Shown in pieces: positions 1-8,836 of a stretch of DNA of 64,000 nt (within the stretch, counting starts at the first letter, position 1; each line of letters starts with the position of its first letter). The notes beneath the pieces are model-generated. The model worked only from the letters and a program-made list of their open reading frames with translations, had not been told where the DNA came from and made no database searches. This DNA is from AP-15 sp963750195 (GTDB taxonomy: Bacteria; Pseudomonadota; Alphaproteobacteria; ATCC43930; CGMCC-115725), in contig CAVVPS010000001.1 of assembly GCA_963750195.1 (NCBI GenBank), forward strand, positions 186,001 to 250,000, read 5' to 3'. Position numbers and translations under genes: made by a program.

Positions 1-318
1 GAGGTGGTCAGGTCAGTAGTCCTGCCCTACACTCGCATCGGCGTCGTCGGCGGCATCATGCTCGGCCTCGGTCGGGCGCTCGGCGAGACCATGGCCGTCA
101 CCTTTGTGATCGGTAATGCGCATCGCATCAGCGCTTCGATCCTGCAGCCGGGGACCACGATCTCCGCGGCGCTCGCAAACGAGTTCACCGAGGCGGACAG
201 TGCCATCTACCGGTCGTCGCTGATCGCGCTGGGTTTCATCCTGTTCATCATCACCTTTATCGTGCTCGCGATGGCCAAGGTGATGCTGTTGCGGTTGCAA
301 AAGCAGGCGGGGAGCTGA
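1..318 (+). CDS. pstC: Phosphate ABC transporter permease PstC, C-terminal part
   Basis: This is the last 105 codons of an inner-membrane permease of the high-affinity phosphate importer; the gene begins before the window. The visible part contains the GxALGETMAVTFVIGN stretch typical of the cytoplasmic coupling loop of Pst permeases, and a final membrane helix (about residues 75-95 of the visible part) ending in a basic tail. The reading frame is open from base 1. It is followed after 4 bases by pstA on the same strand, so it belongs to the pst-phoU-phoB operon. PstC is known to pair with PstA to form the channel. Identification rests on the motif and on the neighbours. Confidence 0.93.
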   Translation, partial: EVVRSVVLPYTRIGVVGGIMLGLGRALGETMAVTFVIGNAHRISASILQPGTTISAALANEFTEADSAIYRSSLIALGFILFIITFIVLAMAKVMLLRLQKQAGS

Positions 319-322
319 TTCG

Positions 323-1165
323 ATGGGAATCTATGCCCGTCGCAAGCTGACCAACGGCGTGGTTATGAGTTTGGCGGTGGTGGCGACCGCCTTTGGCCTG
401 TTGTGGCTCGTGCTGGTCCTATGGACTTTGCTGGTAGAAGGCATCTCGGCGATAACCCCGGCTCTGTTCACTCAAATGACGCCACCACCCGGGAACAGCG
501 GCGGGCTGTTGAATCCAATTTTCGGCAGCCTGGTGATGACCGTCATCGCGACCCTGATCGGAACCCCGACCGGGATCCTCGCCGGCACCTTTCTCGCCGA
601 ATACAGCCGGGGCGGCCGTTTTGGCGAGGTCGTGCGCTTTCTCAACGACATCCTGCTGAGCGCGCCGTCGATCATCATCGGGCTGTTTGTCTACGAGATC
701 ATGGTCGTGCCTATGGGCCATTTTTCGGCCTGGGCCGGCGCGGTGGCCTTGGCGATCATCGTCATCCCGGTGGTGGTGCGGACCACCGAGGATATGCTGA
801 ACCTGGTGCCGACCGCGCTGCGAGAAGCAGCCTCGGCGCTCGGCGCGCCGAAGTGGAAGGTGATCGTCATGGTCTCCTACCGCGCGGCGATCCAGGGGAT
901 GCTGACCGGCGTCATGCTGGCGGTGGCGCGAATCGCCGGCGAGACCGCGCCCTTACTGTTCACCGCGCTCAACAATCAGTTCTGGAGCAACGACTTGAAT
1001 GCGCCGATGGCCAATCTGCCGGTCGTGATCTTCCAGTTCGCGATGAGCCCCTATGCCGATTGGCAGACCCTTGCCTGGGGCGGCGCGCTGCTGATTACAA
1101 TCACCGTCCTGTTTCTCAACATCGGCGCGCGCTTGCTCGCCTCATGGAGTACCTTCAAGCCATGA
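323..1165 (+). CDS. pstA: Phosphate ABC transporter permease PstA
   Basis: Second inner-membrane permease of the PstSCAB phosphate importer, 280 residues, the usual length. An N-terminal membrane helix (about residues 15-38) is followed by the BPD_transp_1 core with five further hydrophobic segments. The EAA-type coupling motif begins at residue 168 (EAASALGAPKWKV) and docks on the ATPase PstB. A second GETAPLLFTA stretch is typical of PstA. The start ATG lies 4 bases after the pstC stop and the stop codon overlaps the pstB start (ATGA), so the genes are translationally coupled. Confidence 0.96.
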   Translation: MGIYARRKLTNGVVMSLAVVATAFGLLWLVLVLWTLLVEGISAITPALFTQMTPPPGNSGGLLNPIFGSLVMTVIATLIGTPTGILAGTFLAEYSRGGRFGEVVRFLNDILLSAPSIIIGLFVYEIMVVPMGHFSAWAGAVALAIIVIPVVVRTTEDMLNLVPTALREAASALGAPKWKVIVMVSYRAAIQGMLTGVMLAVARIAGETAPLLFTALNNQFWSNDLNAPMANLPVVIFQFAMSPYADWQTLAWGGALLITITVLFLNIGARLLASWSTFKP

Positions 1166-1989
1166 GCTCCGCTTCGGTTGTCGCAATGCAAACGCCGCCA
1201 TTAGGTTCGGACCATCTCAGTCCGGCGCCGAACTTGCACGGGAAAGTGCTGATTTGGGACGTCGATTTTTATTACGGAGCCGCGCAGGCGCTGAAAAACA
1301 TCAACCTGATGCTCGGCGACAAAAGCGTGACTGCCTTTATCGGGCCGTCAGGCTGCGGCAAGTCGACCCTTCTGAGGGTCTTGAACCGGATCTATGAGCT
1401 TTACCCAGGTCAGCGCGCCACCGGCGAAGTGCTGGTCGACGGCGAAAACATCCTCTCGCCCGGGCGCGATCTCAATCTGCTGCGCGCCAAGATAGGCATG
1501 GTCTTTCAAAAGCCGACGCCGTTTCCGATGTCGATCCACGATAACGTCGCCTTTGGCATCCATCTCTACGAAAAGCTGCCGCATTCCGAACTTGACGATC
1601 GAATCGAGACGGCTCTGCGCCGCGCCGCGCTGTGGGACGAGGTCAAGGACAAGCTGAAGCAGAGCGGCCTGAGCCTGTCGGGCGGTCAGCAACAGCGCCT
1701 TTGCATCGCCCGGGCGATCGCGGTGCGACCTGAGATCCTGCTGCTTGACGAGCCCGCCTCGGCGCTCGACCCGATCTCGACCCAGCGCATCGAAGAGCTG
1801 ATTGCCGAGCTGAAACCGGATTATTGCATCGCCATCGTCACCCACAACATGCAGCAGGCGGCGCGCACCTCGGACTATACCGCCTTCATGTATCTCGGCG
1901 AATTGGTCGAGTTCGACGAGACCGAGCGGATCTTCACCCACCCGAAAGAGCGGCGGACCGAAGATTACATCACCGGCCGCTTCGGCTGA
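1162..1989 (+). CDS. pstB: Phosphate ABC transporter ATP-binding protein PstB
   Basis: ATPase that powers phosphate import, 275 residues. Walker A GPSGCGKST is at residues 61-69, the signature LSGGQ at 172-176, Walker B ends in D196-E197 and the switch histidine is H228. I chose the ATG overlapping the pstA stop (ATGA); the frame stays open far upstream, but that part is a shadow of pstA. The N-terminus carries about 25 extra residues before the first beta strand compared with enterobacterial PstB, which is common in alphaproteobacteria. It forms the importer with PstA/PstC and is followed 20 bases later by phoU. Confidence 0.97.
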   Translation: MSSASVVAMQTPPLGSDHLSPAPNLHGKVLIWDVDFYYGAAQALKNINLMLGDKSVTAFIGPSGCGKSTLLRVLNRIYELYPGQRATGEVLVDGENILSPGRDLNLLRAKIGMVFQKPTPFPMSIHDNVAFGIHLYEKLPHSELDDRIETALRRAALWDEVKDKLKQSGLSLSGGQQQRLCIARAIAVRPEILLLDEPASALDPISTQRIEELIAELKPDYCIAIVTHNMQQAARTSDYTAFMYLGELVEFDETERIFTHPKERRTEDYITGRFG

Positions 1990-2009
1990 GCGGGCAAAGG
2001 GTTTTGTCG

Positions 2010-2732
2010 ATGTCTTCCGAACATATGGTCAAGGGTTACGACGAGGAGCTGCGTAAGCTCAACAACATCATCACCGAGATGGGTGGACTGGCCGAGAGCC
2101 AGCTCAGTGCGGCGATCGATGCCGTGACCGAACGCGACAGCGAGCTCGCGGCGAGTGTTGTCGAGGGCGACACCAAGGTCGACCAACTTCAGCGCGATCT
2201 CGATAATCTGGCCTTGCGGCTGTTGGCACTGCGCCAGCCGGTAGCACGCGATCTCCGCGAGATCTTCGCAGCGATCAAGATCGCCAGCGACCTGGAGCGC
2301 ATGTGCGACTATGCCGCTAATGTCGCCAAGCGCTCGATGGCGCTGAACCAGGCGCCGCCGGTGCAGCCGGTCTATGCGCTGCCACGCATGGCGCGCTTAG
2401 CTCAACTTTTGGTCAAGGACGTGATCGATGCCTATGTCGCCCGCGATCCCGACAAAGCTTACGCGGTGTGGATGCGCGATGAAGAGCTCGACGAGATGTA
2501 TGCGAGCCTGTTCCGCGAGCTGTTGACCTACATGATGGAGGACGCGCGCAACATCAGCGCTTCTACCCATTTGTTGTTCATGGCCAAGAACATCGAGCGG
2601 ATCGGCGACCACGCGACCAACATCGCCGAGGATCTTTATTACCTGGTGCACGGGACACCGCTGACCCAGAAACGGCCGAAAGGCGACAATTCGAGCCTCG
2701 AAGTGGTGACGCCGGGGCGGGCCCAATCGTGA
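2010..2732 (+). CDS. phoU: Phosphate signalling regulator PhoU
   Basis: Cytoplasmic helical protein of 240 residues that links Pst transport activity to the PhoR/PhoB system. Two PhoU repeats are visible, each with the DLRxIxxxxKIxxDLERxxDYAxNxAK pattern: the first around residues 80-110, the second near 190-215 (MAKNIERIGDHATNIAE), which carry the metal-binding acidic residues. The start ATG follows an AAAGG ribosome site. The stop overlaps the GTG start of phoB (GTGA). The frame extends upstream inside pstB, but no homology supports that. Confidence 0.96.
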   Translation: MSSEHMVKGYDEELRKLNNIITEMGGLAESQLSAAIDAVTERDSELAASVVEGDTKVDQLQRDLDNLALRLLALRQPVARDLREIFAAIKIASDLERMCDYAANVAKRSMALNQAPPVQPVYALPRMARLAQLLVKDVIDAYVARDPDKAYAVWMRDEELDEMYASLFRELLTYMMEDARNISASTHLLFMAKNIERIGDHATNIAEDLYYLVHGTPLTQKRPKGDNSSLEVVTPGRAQS

Positions 2733-3424
2733 CCAAGCCGCTGGTCCTGATCATCGAGGACGAAGCGCCGCTCGTCGCTCTGCTCCGCTATAACCTTGAA
2801 AAGGAAGGGTTCGAGGTCGGCGAGGCCGGCGACGGCGAGGAGGGACTGGTCCGGATCGCCGAGCGTAAGCCTGATATCGTGCTGCTCGACTGGATGCTGC
2901 CGCTCGTTTCGGGCATCGAGGTGTGCCGTCAGATCCGGCGCTCGCCGCAAACCCGTACTCTGCCGGTGATCATGCTGACTGCACGCGGGGAAGAGACTGA
3001 TCGGGTGCGCGGGCTCGACAGCGGCGCCGACGACTATATCGCCAAACCGTTCAGCCTGCGCGAGCTGACAGCGCGGTTGCGCGCGGTGATCCGGCGCGCC
3101 CAGCCCAATGCCGTCGAAGAGACATTGCAGTTTGGCGAGGTGACGATGGATCTCGCCGCGTACCGCGTATCGCGGGCCGGCAAACCCATTCATCTCGGCC
3201 CAACCGAATTCCGCCTGTTGCGCCATTTGATGCAGCATCCCGGGCGGGTGTTCTCACGCGAACAGCTGCTTGACGCGGTCTGGGGCCACGACGTCTATGT
3301 CGAGGCCCGCACCGTCGACGTGCATATCCGCCGACTGCGCAAGGCACTGAACGCCGATGACGAACGCGACATCGTGCGTACGGTACGCTCCGCGGGCTAC
3401 GCCCTCGATCACGCCGCAAATTGA
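2729..3424 (+). CDS. phoB: Phosphate regulon response regulator PhoB
   Basis: OmpR-class response regulator, 231 residues. The receiver domain has the acidic pair E10/D11, phospho-acceptor D54, T84 and K106; a winged-helix DNA-binding domain follows (about residues 130-226, with the RTVDVHIRRLRKAL recognition region). It activates Pho-box promoters under phosphate starvation. The start is GTG, overlapping the phoU stop. It ends the pst operon. The cognate kinase PhoR is not in this window and may lie upstream of pst, as in other alphaproteobacteria (inference). Confidence 0.96.
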   Translation: MTKPLVLIIEDEAPLVALLRYNLEKEGFEVGEAGDGEEGLVRIAERKPDIVLLDWMLPLVSGIEVCRQIRRSPQTRTLPVIMLTARGEETDRVRGLDSGADDYIAKPFSLRELTARLRAVIRRAQPNAVEETLQFGEVTMDLAAYRVSRAGKPIHLGPTEFRLLRHLMQHPGRVFSREQLLDAVWGHDVYVEARTVDVHIRRLRKALNADDERDIVRTVRSAGYALDHAAN

Positions 3425-3537
3425 GTTTTTGAAGCGGATTTCGGCGGACCGAAGGTTCGACCACGATGCCGGCCACACAGGCACAGGCGCCCGTCGAAAG
3501 ACCCTGGGTGCGCCAGGGGCGAACGCGAGCCGTTTCG

Positions 3538-4206
3538 TCACCTCGGAGTGCTCGCCTCCGATGCCTTGGTCGCTAGGAGCACAAGTTCGCGAAGCGCCAT
3601 CCCCGTTTGGTATGAGTGCGTCCTCGACGACCAATCATGAGCCCAATTCGTTCCGTTCCGCGCCTCCATCGTTGCGTCTTCACGCCACTTTCGCACCTGC
3701 GGAGGGCTCTGTTGGTCCGAGGCTGTGTCGCCGCCGTATGATCCCAGCAAATCCATTTGAGGGGTAGCCGATTCATCGGCCCCCCCGTTTGGCAACTTCC
3801 TTGCCATGGCCGCGATCGCAAGATCTTCAACCTGGCGAAGGAACCAAAGCTGCTCGCTTCGCTCCACGTGCGGTGGAAACCAGATTCTTAATGAACCTGC
3901 GGCTCTTCGCATGGCGTAGACATCGAGATAGATTTGTTCCAGGCGTTTTGCCGCCTCCAACAAACTGCGCTCTCGGCAAGCGCTCGAGTATTCCCAATCG
4001 GCGAGACATACGGAGACGGCAAACGTCAGCGATGCTTCTTCTAAAGGATTGCCATAGTCGAATTGCGGTATCGATGATGGCGGTCGATTTGAAGTCTCGC
4101 CGGAATGCGCGGGCAGTGAAAAGTTTTGGGCGCGCGCGTCTGCCACCCCGACCAAATGCGACACGCACGGTAGCAGCGTGATGGCTAGGACGCGCCAAAT
4201 ACGCAT
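3538..4206 (-). CDS. Predicted secreted protein of unknown function
   Basis: A 222-residue protein I do not recognise. It starts with a clear signal peptide (MRIWRVLAITLLPCVSHL, then a likely cleavage after ADARAQ). The ATG was chosen because a strong GAGGAGG ribosome site sits a few bases upstream; a TTG four codons further up would lack this. The mature part holds three cysteines, a tract of alternating helices rich in A, E and R, and an LxxLYLDVYAMRR-like amphipathic region, but no catalytic motif is visible. It is convergent with phoB and transcribed in the same direction as the upstream GumC-like gene. It is probably periplasmic. Confidence 0.6.
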   Translation of the reverse strand: MRIWRVLAITLLPCVSHLVGVADARAQNFSLPAHSGETSNRPPSSIPQFDYGNPLEEASLTFAVSVCLADWEYSSACRERSLLEAAKRLEQIYLDVYAMRRAAGSLRIWFPPHVERSEQLWFLRQVEDLAIAAMARKLPNGGADESATPQMDLLGSYGGDTASDQQSPPQVRKWREDATMEARNGTNWAHDWSSRTHSYQTGMALRELVLLATKASEASTPR

Positions 4207-4323
4207 TGTCCTCCTCAAGTCAGACAGCGGCGCAACAAGTCGAGAACCGGGCGGTGTTGGGGTGACATCGCCTGAATTTGGGCTGGCGAATGTCGATTCG
4301 GTCGCGGCCGCAGGATCCCGCGT

Positions 4324-6294
4324 TCAACTGGTCCTGCTCACGTCGAGTTCGCGCAATACCGGGAGGAGACGCTCTATCTGCTCTAACGGAAGTCGCGCGG
4401 TCGGCGAATGGAGCTGCATGTAGGCAATCAGCTCGTTCTGCGGGATGCGGCCGACGATGCGGCCGATATCCGCGGCGCGAATACCCTGGCGAAGCAGGTA
4501 GCCGAGGTAGGTGTAACGCAGCGCGTCGGCGGTAACTTCGTGGGGGCGATCGATGCCGGCGTCATAAGCACTGTAGAGAACAAGCTCACCGATTGCCTCG
4601 ATCGGGAGGGGACGGCCGTGCACGTCGTGGAGAACGGTTGGGGCCGTCTCTACCCGCCGGTTTTGTCGCGCGACGATCAGGCTGTGGAGCGGCTCCTGCA
4701 AGGGTATCGTACGGGCCGATTTGCCGCTTACATGAATGAGGCCGGCGTTCGAGTTGATCTCGTCCCAGCGCAGTGCTGCGAGTTCTTCGGCGCGCACACC
4801 GATCAACAGCGCCACGATCACCATCCGGGGATCATCGGTCGCAGCCGCAATCAGCGCGGTGATTTCCGTATCCGTGAGCTCCCGGGGCGGCGGCGTCGGC
4901 GCGGGGAGTTGGGCGATGTTGGGGGCGCCCAGCTCACGCAAGGGGCCCGCCGGCTCACGCGCGAGCAGTGCCGGCGCCCACGAATGCTCCACAAATGCCG
5001 TTGGCGATGGAGCGGGCCCGGCGATGAATTCTGCGAACCACGCCGCGAAGAGGCCGAACGCGAACGACCCTGCCAAGCTGATTGCCGCATCCAGTCGGTA
5101 ATCGGGTCGCCACGGCTCGTGGCTCGGTGCGGCGGCCTCCAGAAGCTCGGCTTGCGGGGCTCGCTCGCGCTCGCTCGCCTGCAGTTTCTCCAATCGGTCG
5201 AGCGCGGCACGATGCATTCCCTCGAGGTGGTCGAGGTCTTCGCGCAAGGCCTTGTAGTCGTTGAGGTGGGTGGCAAATGCCTGCGCTTGCTTCTGGTTGT
5301 CGGCGACGTCTTGCCGCAACCGGTCCACCTCGGCTTGGGCCGCGGACAGTTCCTGCTGGGCATCGGCAAGGGCGGCCCGCCCGCTTACGGCACGCTCCGA
5401 CTTCAGCTGCTCCTCGAGGTTCTCGAGCCGCGCCCGGAGCGACTTCGCGTCCGGGTCGAGGGAGAGAAAATCTGGTGTGTATCGGCGCTGGAGCTCACCC
5501 CACTGTTCGCGCAAGGCAGAAGCGCGTTGCTCGAGGTCGGCGAGCGTCGGATCGTCCTTAGCGCGGGCGCCGACATTCCCGACTGCGGCCGAAATCCTCA
5601 GAGCCTGCAAACGGCCTTTGGCCTTGGCCAGACGTTCGTTAGCGTCGGTGTAGGATTGGCTCAAGCCCTCGATATTGGCGAGAACATCGTTTTCATTGTG
5701 CTCCATCGACACGATATCGTAGCGCTCGCGAAAGCCGTTGATGGCCGCCCGTTGCGCAGTGACCTTGCTGTCAAGCGCGCGAGCCTCGCCGTCGACCTCA
5801 GCGTAGGTATTGCTGGCGTTTCCCTTGTAGGCGTCGGCCACATGCTGCCGATAAGCTTCGGCGACGGTGTTGACCAGCCGCGGCAGGAAATCCCGCTGAG
5901 GCCCCTCTGCGGAAAGCTCTACGATCTGCGTGCCCTCAACCGGCTCGGCGCGCAGCATCCGCTGGGCGGATTCCACCGGATCTGGTCCCAAATCTGGAAG
6001 ACCGCCGCCGGTTCTCAAGCGCCCGACGACATCCTGCAACAAGGGTCGGCTGGTCAGAACTTGGACTTCCGTCAGGAATGATTTCGCATCGGTCGCCATC
6101 GCTGGCGTATCCTTTGCTTCGGTCGGCTGGGTCACGGTCGATGCCGGAGAAATATGCAGACGGGCCATCGCCCGGTACTCTGCCGGGCGTGTGTAGACCC
6201 ACGTCAGACTGACTGCAGCCGCCGACAGGAACGCACAGCAAAACACCACCGCCCGGCGCCGCGAGGATCGCGCCCTGATATCGATCAGCGTCAT
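4324..6294 (-). CDS. GumC/Wzz-like polysaccharide co-polymerase fused to a tyrosine-recombinase-like domain
   Basis: A 656-residue protein of unusual architecture. Residues 15-34 form a first membrane helix, followed by a Wzz-type periplasmic segment (residues about 35-130), a long charged coiled coil rich in Q, E, R and A (about 165-395), and a second membrane helix at about 403-425. This is the layout of chain-length determinants that set the length of exported polysaccharides. After a proline-rich linker (about 455-475), residues about 480-650 resemble the catalytic domain of tyrosine recombinases: GVRAEELAALRW with Arg501, a GKSART hairpin with Lys525, LRYTY with Arg593 and a final Tyr625. 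The two box II/III histidines are replaced (Asp590, Arg616). The frame is continuous. No other polysaccharide gene lies beside it. DNA cleavage is doubtful; the domain may serve only for binding. Confidence 0.8.
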   Translation of the reverse strand: MTLIDIRARSSRRRAVVFCCAFLSAAAVSLTWVYTRPAEYRAMARLHISPASTVTQPTEAKDTPAMATDAKSFLTEVQVLTSRPLLQDVVGRLRTGGGLPDLGPDPVESAQRMLRAEPVEGTQIVELSAEGPQRDFLPRLVNTVAEAYRQHVADAYKGNASNTYAEVDGEARALDSKVTAQRAAINGFRERYDIVSMEHNENDVLANIEGLSQSYTDANERLAKAKGRLQALRISAAVGNVGARAKDDPTLADLEQRASALREQWGELQRRYTPDFLSLDPDAKSLRARLENLEEQLKSERAVSGRAALADAQQELSAAQAEVDRLRQDVADNQKQAQAFATHLNDYKALREDLDHLEGMHRAALDRLEKLQASERERAPQAELLEAAAPSHEPWRPDYRLDAAISLAGSFAFGLFAAWFAEFIAGPAPSPTAFVEHSWAPALLAREPAGPLRELGAPNIAQLPAPTPPPRELTDTEITALIAAATDDPRMVIVALLIGVRAEELAALRWDEINSNAGLIHVSGKSARTIPLQEPLHSLIVARQNRRVETAPTVLHDVHGRPLPIEAIGELVLYSAYDAGIDRPHEVTADALRYTYLGYLLRQGIRAADIGRIVGRIPQNELIAYMQLHSPTARLPLEQIERLLPVLRELDVSRTS

Positions 6295-6579
6295 TGCCGC
6301 ACCCTAAGCACTACATCGTCCTTACGCAGACATCGCTGCGAGAATAAGGGCAATATGCGAATTTCCGGCGCTTCGGCGGATGTTGACCGAAATTTCCCAG
6401 ATTCCCGCGAGCCGCGGATGGATCTTCGACATCCGCCAGGCGTCGCAATTCGGCCCTCCAACTGTCCTCGGAATTATGGCCGTCGAACGTTGTTGCCATA
6501 GCCAACCAAAAAGCAGACTATCGCGCTGGTGGTCCCGCGCGGCTAAGGTGGCTGGACCAATCCCAGCATCACGGATGAC

Positions 6580-6993
6580 ATGAGATCAGGACCAGATCAG
6601 CGGCCTCGCGGGCGTTTTAACGCAAACCGCCCGTTTAAACAGCAACCTAGAACTCCGCAAAACAGCCAGACATTCGACAGCAACGGCCCCAACGTCAAGA
6701 TCCGCGGCAGCGCCTATCAAATATTCGAGCGCTACCTCGGCCTGGCGCGCGAAGCAACGGCGAGCGGCGATCGAATTGCTGCGGAGAATTTCTATCAGCA
6801 CGCGGAGCACTATTTCCGCATCAACAACGCGCGCCGCGAAGGCAATCAGCAGGGGGCGCCGCCACGGCCCAGTACACCTGCCGACGTCGAGAGGAGCTCA
6901 TCCGAGGCAGAACCGAGAGAAGTCGACGTGGACCGCTTTCAACCCCGATGGGACGGCGACGATCCTGCTTCTTCTGAGAATTCAACGCACTGA
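6580..6993 (+). CDS. DUF4167 domain protein, short form
   Basis: A 137-residue basic protein. The N-terminus is rich in R, N, Q and P. Residues about 40-88 carry the DUF4167 core (VKIRGSAYQIFERYLGLAR, then ASGDRIAAENFYQHAEHYFR), a helical segment of alphaproteobacterial proteins. The tail is acidic and disordered. In most genomes the family member is longer and sits next to prmC/prfA; here it stands alone between two minus-strand genes, so it may be a second copy. Function is unknown; an RNA-binding or ribosome-related role has been guessed from neighbourhood only. No strong ribosome site is visible before the ATG. Confidence 0.75.
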   Translation: MRSGPDQRPRGRFNANRPFKQQPRTPQNSQTFDSNGPNVKIRGSAYQIFERYLGLAREATASGDRIAAENFYQHAEHYFRINNARREGNQQGAPPRPSTPADVERSSSEAEPREVDVDRFQPRWDGDDPASSENSTH

Positions 6994-7045
6994 AGCAAAT
7001 CCAGGGACGGCGGCGGGCGCTTACCGCGGCTGAGCTTGGATAATC

Positions 7046-8107
7046 TCAACAAACTGCGACTTGGGACGCGCGGACATGCGCCACGAGGAGTGCGGGCAGC
7101 CGCGCCGGATCGCCGCGCGCCATCCCGCATTCCGTGGCAATGCCATCGACGCGTCCATGGCGCCGGGCTGCAGCCAGTCGGGCCGCATCGCCTTGCGCAT
7201 CGTCGTGATGGATGAGGCCGAGATAAAGCTCCGTCTCCGCAGGCAGACGCAGATTTTCGAGGGGGGCGAAATAGCCGTCGTCGGTGCGGCTCTTGGGCAC
7301 CGGCATATGGAAGAATTGGATCGGGCGCTCGACCCCGCGGGCGACCGCATTGGTCATCTCGACCATAATCGCCATGTCCTTGGGTTGCACGCAATGCTCG
7401 TCGGCCGGGCTGCCATAGCAGAGGTGGTAGCCGAGCTCGATTGCGGCGGGGACAGCGTCGCCAATCTCGGTCAAGACGCCGATCGTCTCGTTGCGGAAAT
7501 CGACCGGTCCTGCTTCGTAATAGCCTTCCCAGGCCAAAACTTCCTGGCACACATCCCATTGCAGGGCGAGTTGATCATTGGGTATTGCCGCGGCGATCCT
7601 TTCGACCTCGCCGATCAAATGCGCTGTGAGCGCTGGTAACAGCGCCGGCCGGTCCGACGGCACCATGTTGTTGTAGGTTGGAGCGATCGGCGTCGGCAGC
7701 GAGACCTGAAATTTCACGTTCGCGGGAATGACGCCGGCTTTCTGCAGGCGTTCGAACAAGCTCCAGGACGCGATTGCCATCTCGGCATAGCCGGTTTTGA
7801 ACGCGGTGGGATCAGGCTTGGCGCCGGGCTTGATGCGAAGACGCGGGATTTCACGCAGCACCTTGCCGTCCCATTGCGTGAACTTGAAGGGCGGCACGTC
7901 TTTCGCGATCTCGATTGCCGGGTTTTCGGCAAGAACAGTTTGCAGAAAACGGATCCAGGTCTTGCGGATTCCGGTCTCGCCGTCGGGCAGGCGCAGCAGA
8001 TAAGGCCCGGCGGCTTCGGCGAGAGTGCGGAACACGGCTTCGGCATCCGGCAGCGGAATACTGCCGACGAAATGGACGACCGGATGTTTGCTGTGTTCGG
8101 CGGCCAT
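7046..8107 (-). CDS. MetE-like (cobalamin-independent methionine synthase C-terminal fold) protein
   Basis: A 353-residue protein of the UROD/MetE-like barrel superfamily. The N-terminus HFVGSIPLPD and the LPDGETGIRKTWI stretch, the middle QWDVCQEVLAWEG segment, and the end IATECGMARGDPARLPALL are characteristic of the stand-alone proteins annotated as methionine synthase-like. Histidine and cysteine positions (YHLCYGSP, ATECG) could form the zinc site of this fold, but the substrate is unknown. The ATG was chosen because GGGAGGA lies just upstream; the frame is open eight codons further to a TTG. It is not part of an evident operon. Confidence 0.75.
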   Translation of the reverse strand: MAAEHSKHPVVHFVGSIPLPDAEAVFRTLAEAAGPYLLRLPDGETGIRKTWIRFLQTVLAENPAIEIAKDVPPFKFTQWDGKVLREIPRLRIKPGAKPDPTAFKTGYAEMAIASWSLFERLQKAGVIPANVKFQVSLPTPIAPTYNNMVPSDRPALLPALTAHLIGEVERIAAAIPNDQLALQWDVCQEVLAWEGYYEAGPVDFRNETIGVLTEIGDAVPAAIELGYHLCYGSPADEHCVQPKDMAIMVEMTNAVARGVERPIQFFHMPVPKSRTDDGYFAPLENLRLPAETELYLGLIHHDDAQGDAARLAAARRHGRVDGIATECGMARGDPARLPALLVAHVRASQVAVC

Positions 8108-8281
8108 GACGTCCTCCCGGCAGTGGCTCAATTCGTGCCATCCTAGCGCAATTGCTGCCTCGCGCTAGATCGGCTTCGGCCGGTCGATATTCTGGTCTTG
8201 GGGCTCAGTGGGTGCAGCGACAGGACGAGTTCGGCGCCGGCAGAACCCGGCCTCGTTCGGCTTAATGAAACCGCAGCTTCC

Positions 8282-8770
8282 CTAGGCGCTGGCTCTACTC
8301 GGCGGTTTTCTTCCCGCCGTCAGGGACTTTCGCCCCCGCGGCAGCCGCTTCACGCGCCGTAATGGGATGAAGGTCGCCTGAGCCGGTGCACTAGCGTCGA
8401 TATCCGCCTGAGATCCGGGACGGGCGATGATCCAGGCGCGCGCATCCGGGGCTTCGATCGTCGTGAACACACGGATTTCGCCGGGGATCAGAAATCGAAT
8501 CGCTTTTACCGTCAGCTTGACCCAGGCGATGTCGGTTACGATCGCGATCCGCTCACAGCGCGACGCGTGTTCGAACCCGAGGTCGAGATCGTCCCATCCG
8601 GCGCCCGGGAAACGCGAGCCAAGTTCGTAGTAGAGACGACTCTTCTCGCGCCACTTGAGCGATTCCTGCACCGCCGGTGTCAGGATTTCGTGACATTCCC
8701 GCTTTGTCACCCGGCCCCTGACGGAGATGCCGACGACATTCCTGGGAAGATCTTCGATGAGCTCGATCAT
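8282..8770 (-). CDS. SpoIIAA-like (STAS/SEC14-type) protein, copy 1
   Basis: A 162-residue protein with a SpoIIAA-like fold: the N-terminal MIELIEDLPRNVVGISVRGR strand-turn, the middle LYYELGSRFPGAGWDDLDLG segment and the VKAIRFLIPGEIRVF end of the domain by about residue 115. A basic, disordered tail follows. Such proteins are often stress or lipid-binding related, but the role is not established. It lies downstream of the broken porin copy in the same direction. An almost identical paralogue lies 2.9 kb away at 11218, also downstream of a porin, so the pair was duplicated together. Confidence 0.75.
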   Translation of the reverse strand: MIELIEDLPRNVVGISVRGRVTKRECHEILTPAVQESLKWREKSRLYYELGSRFPGAGWDDLDLGFEHASRCERIAIVTDIAWVKLTVKAIRFLIPGEIRVFTTIEAPDARAWIIARPGSQADIDASAPAQATFIPLRRVKRLPRGRKSLTAGRKPPSRASA

Positions 8771-8836
8771 CGGCTGCTCGTCCGGATGAAGATCAGCTGA
8801 CCACGATGCCGTGCGTCGAAACCGAGTGGGACTTGG

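Noticed and set aside
4408..6081. Long open frame antisense to the GumC-like gene
   Set aside because: It mirrors a GC-rich gene with strong domain evidence on the other strand; it has no ribosome site or recognisable protein motif.
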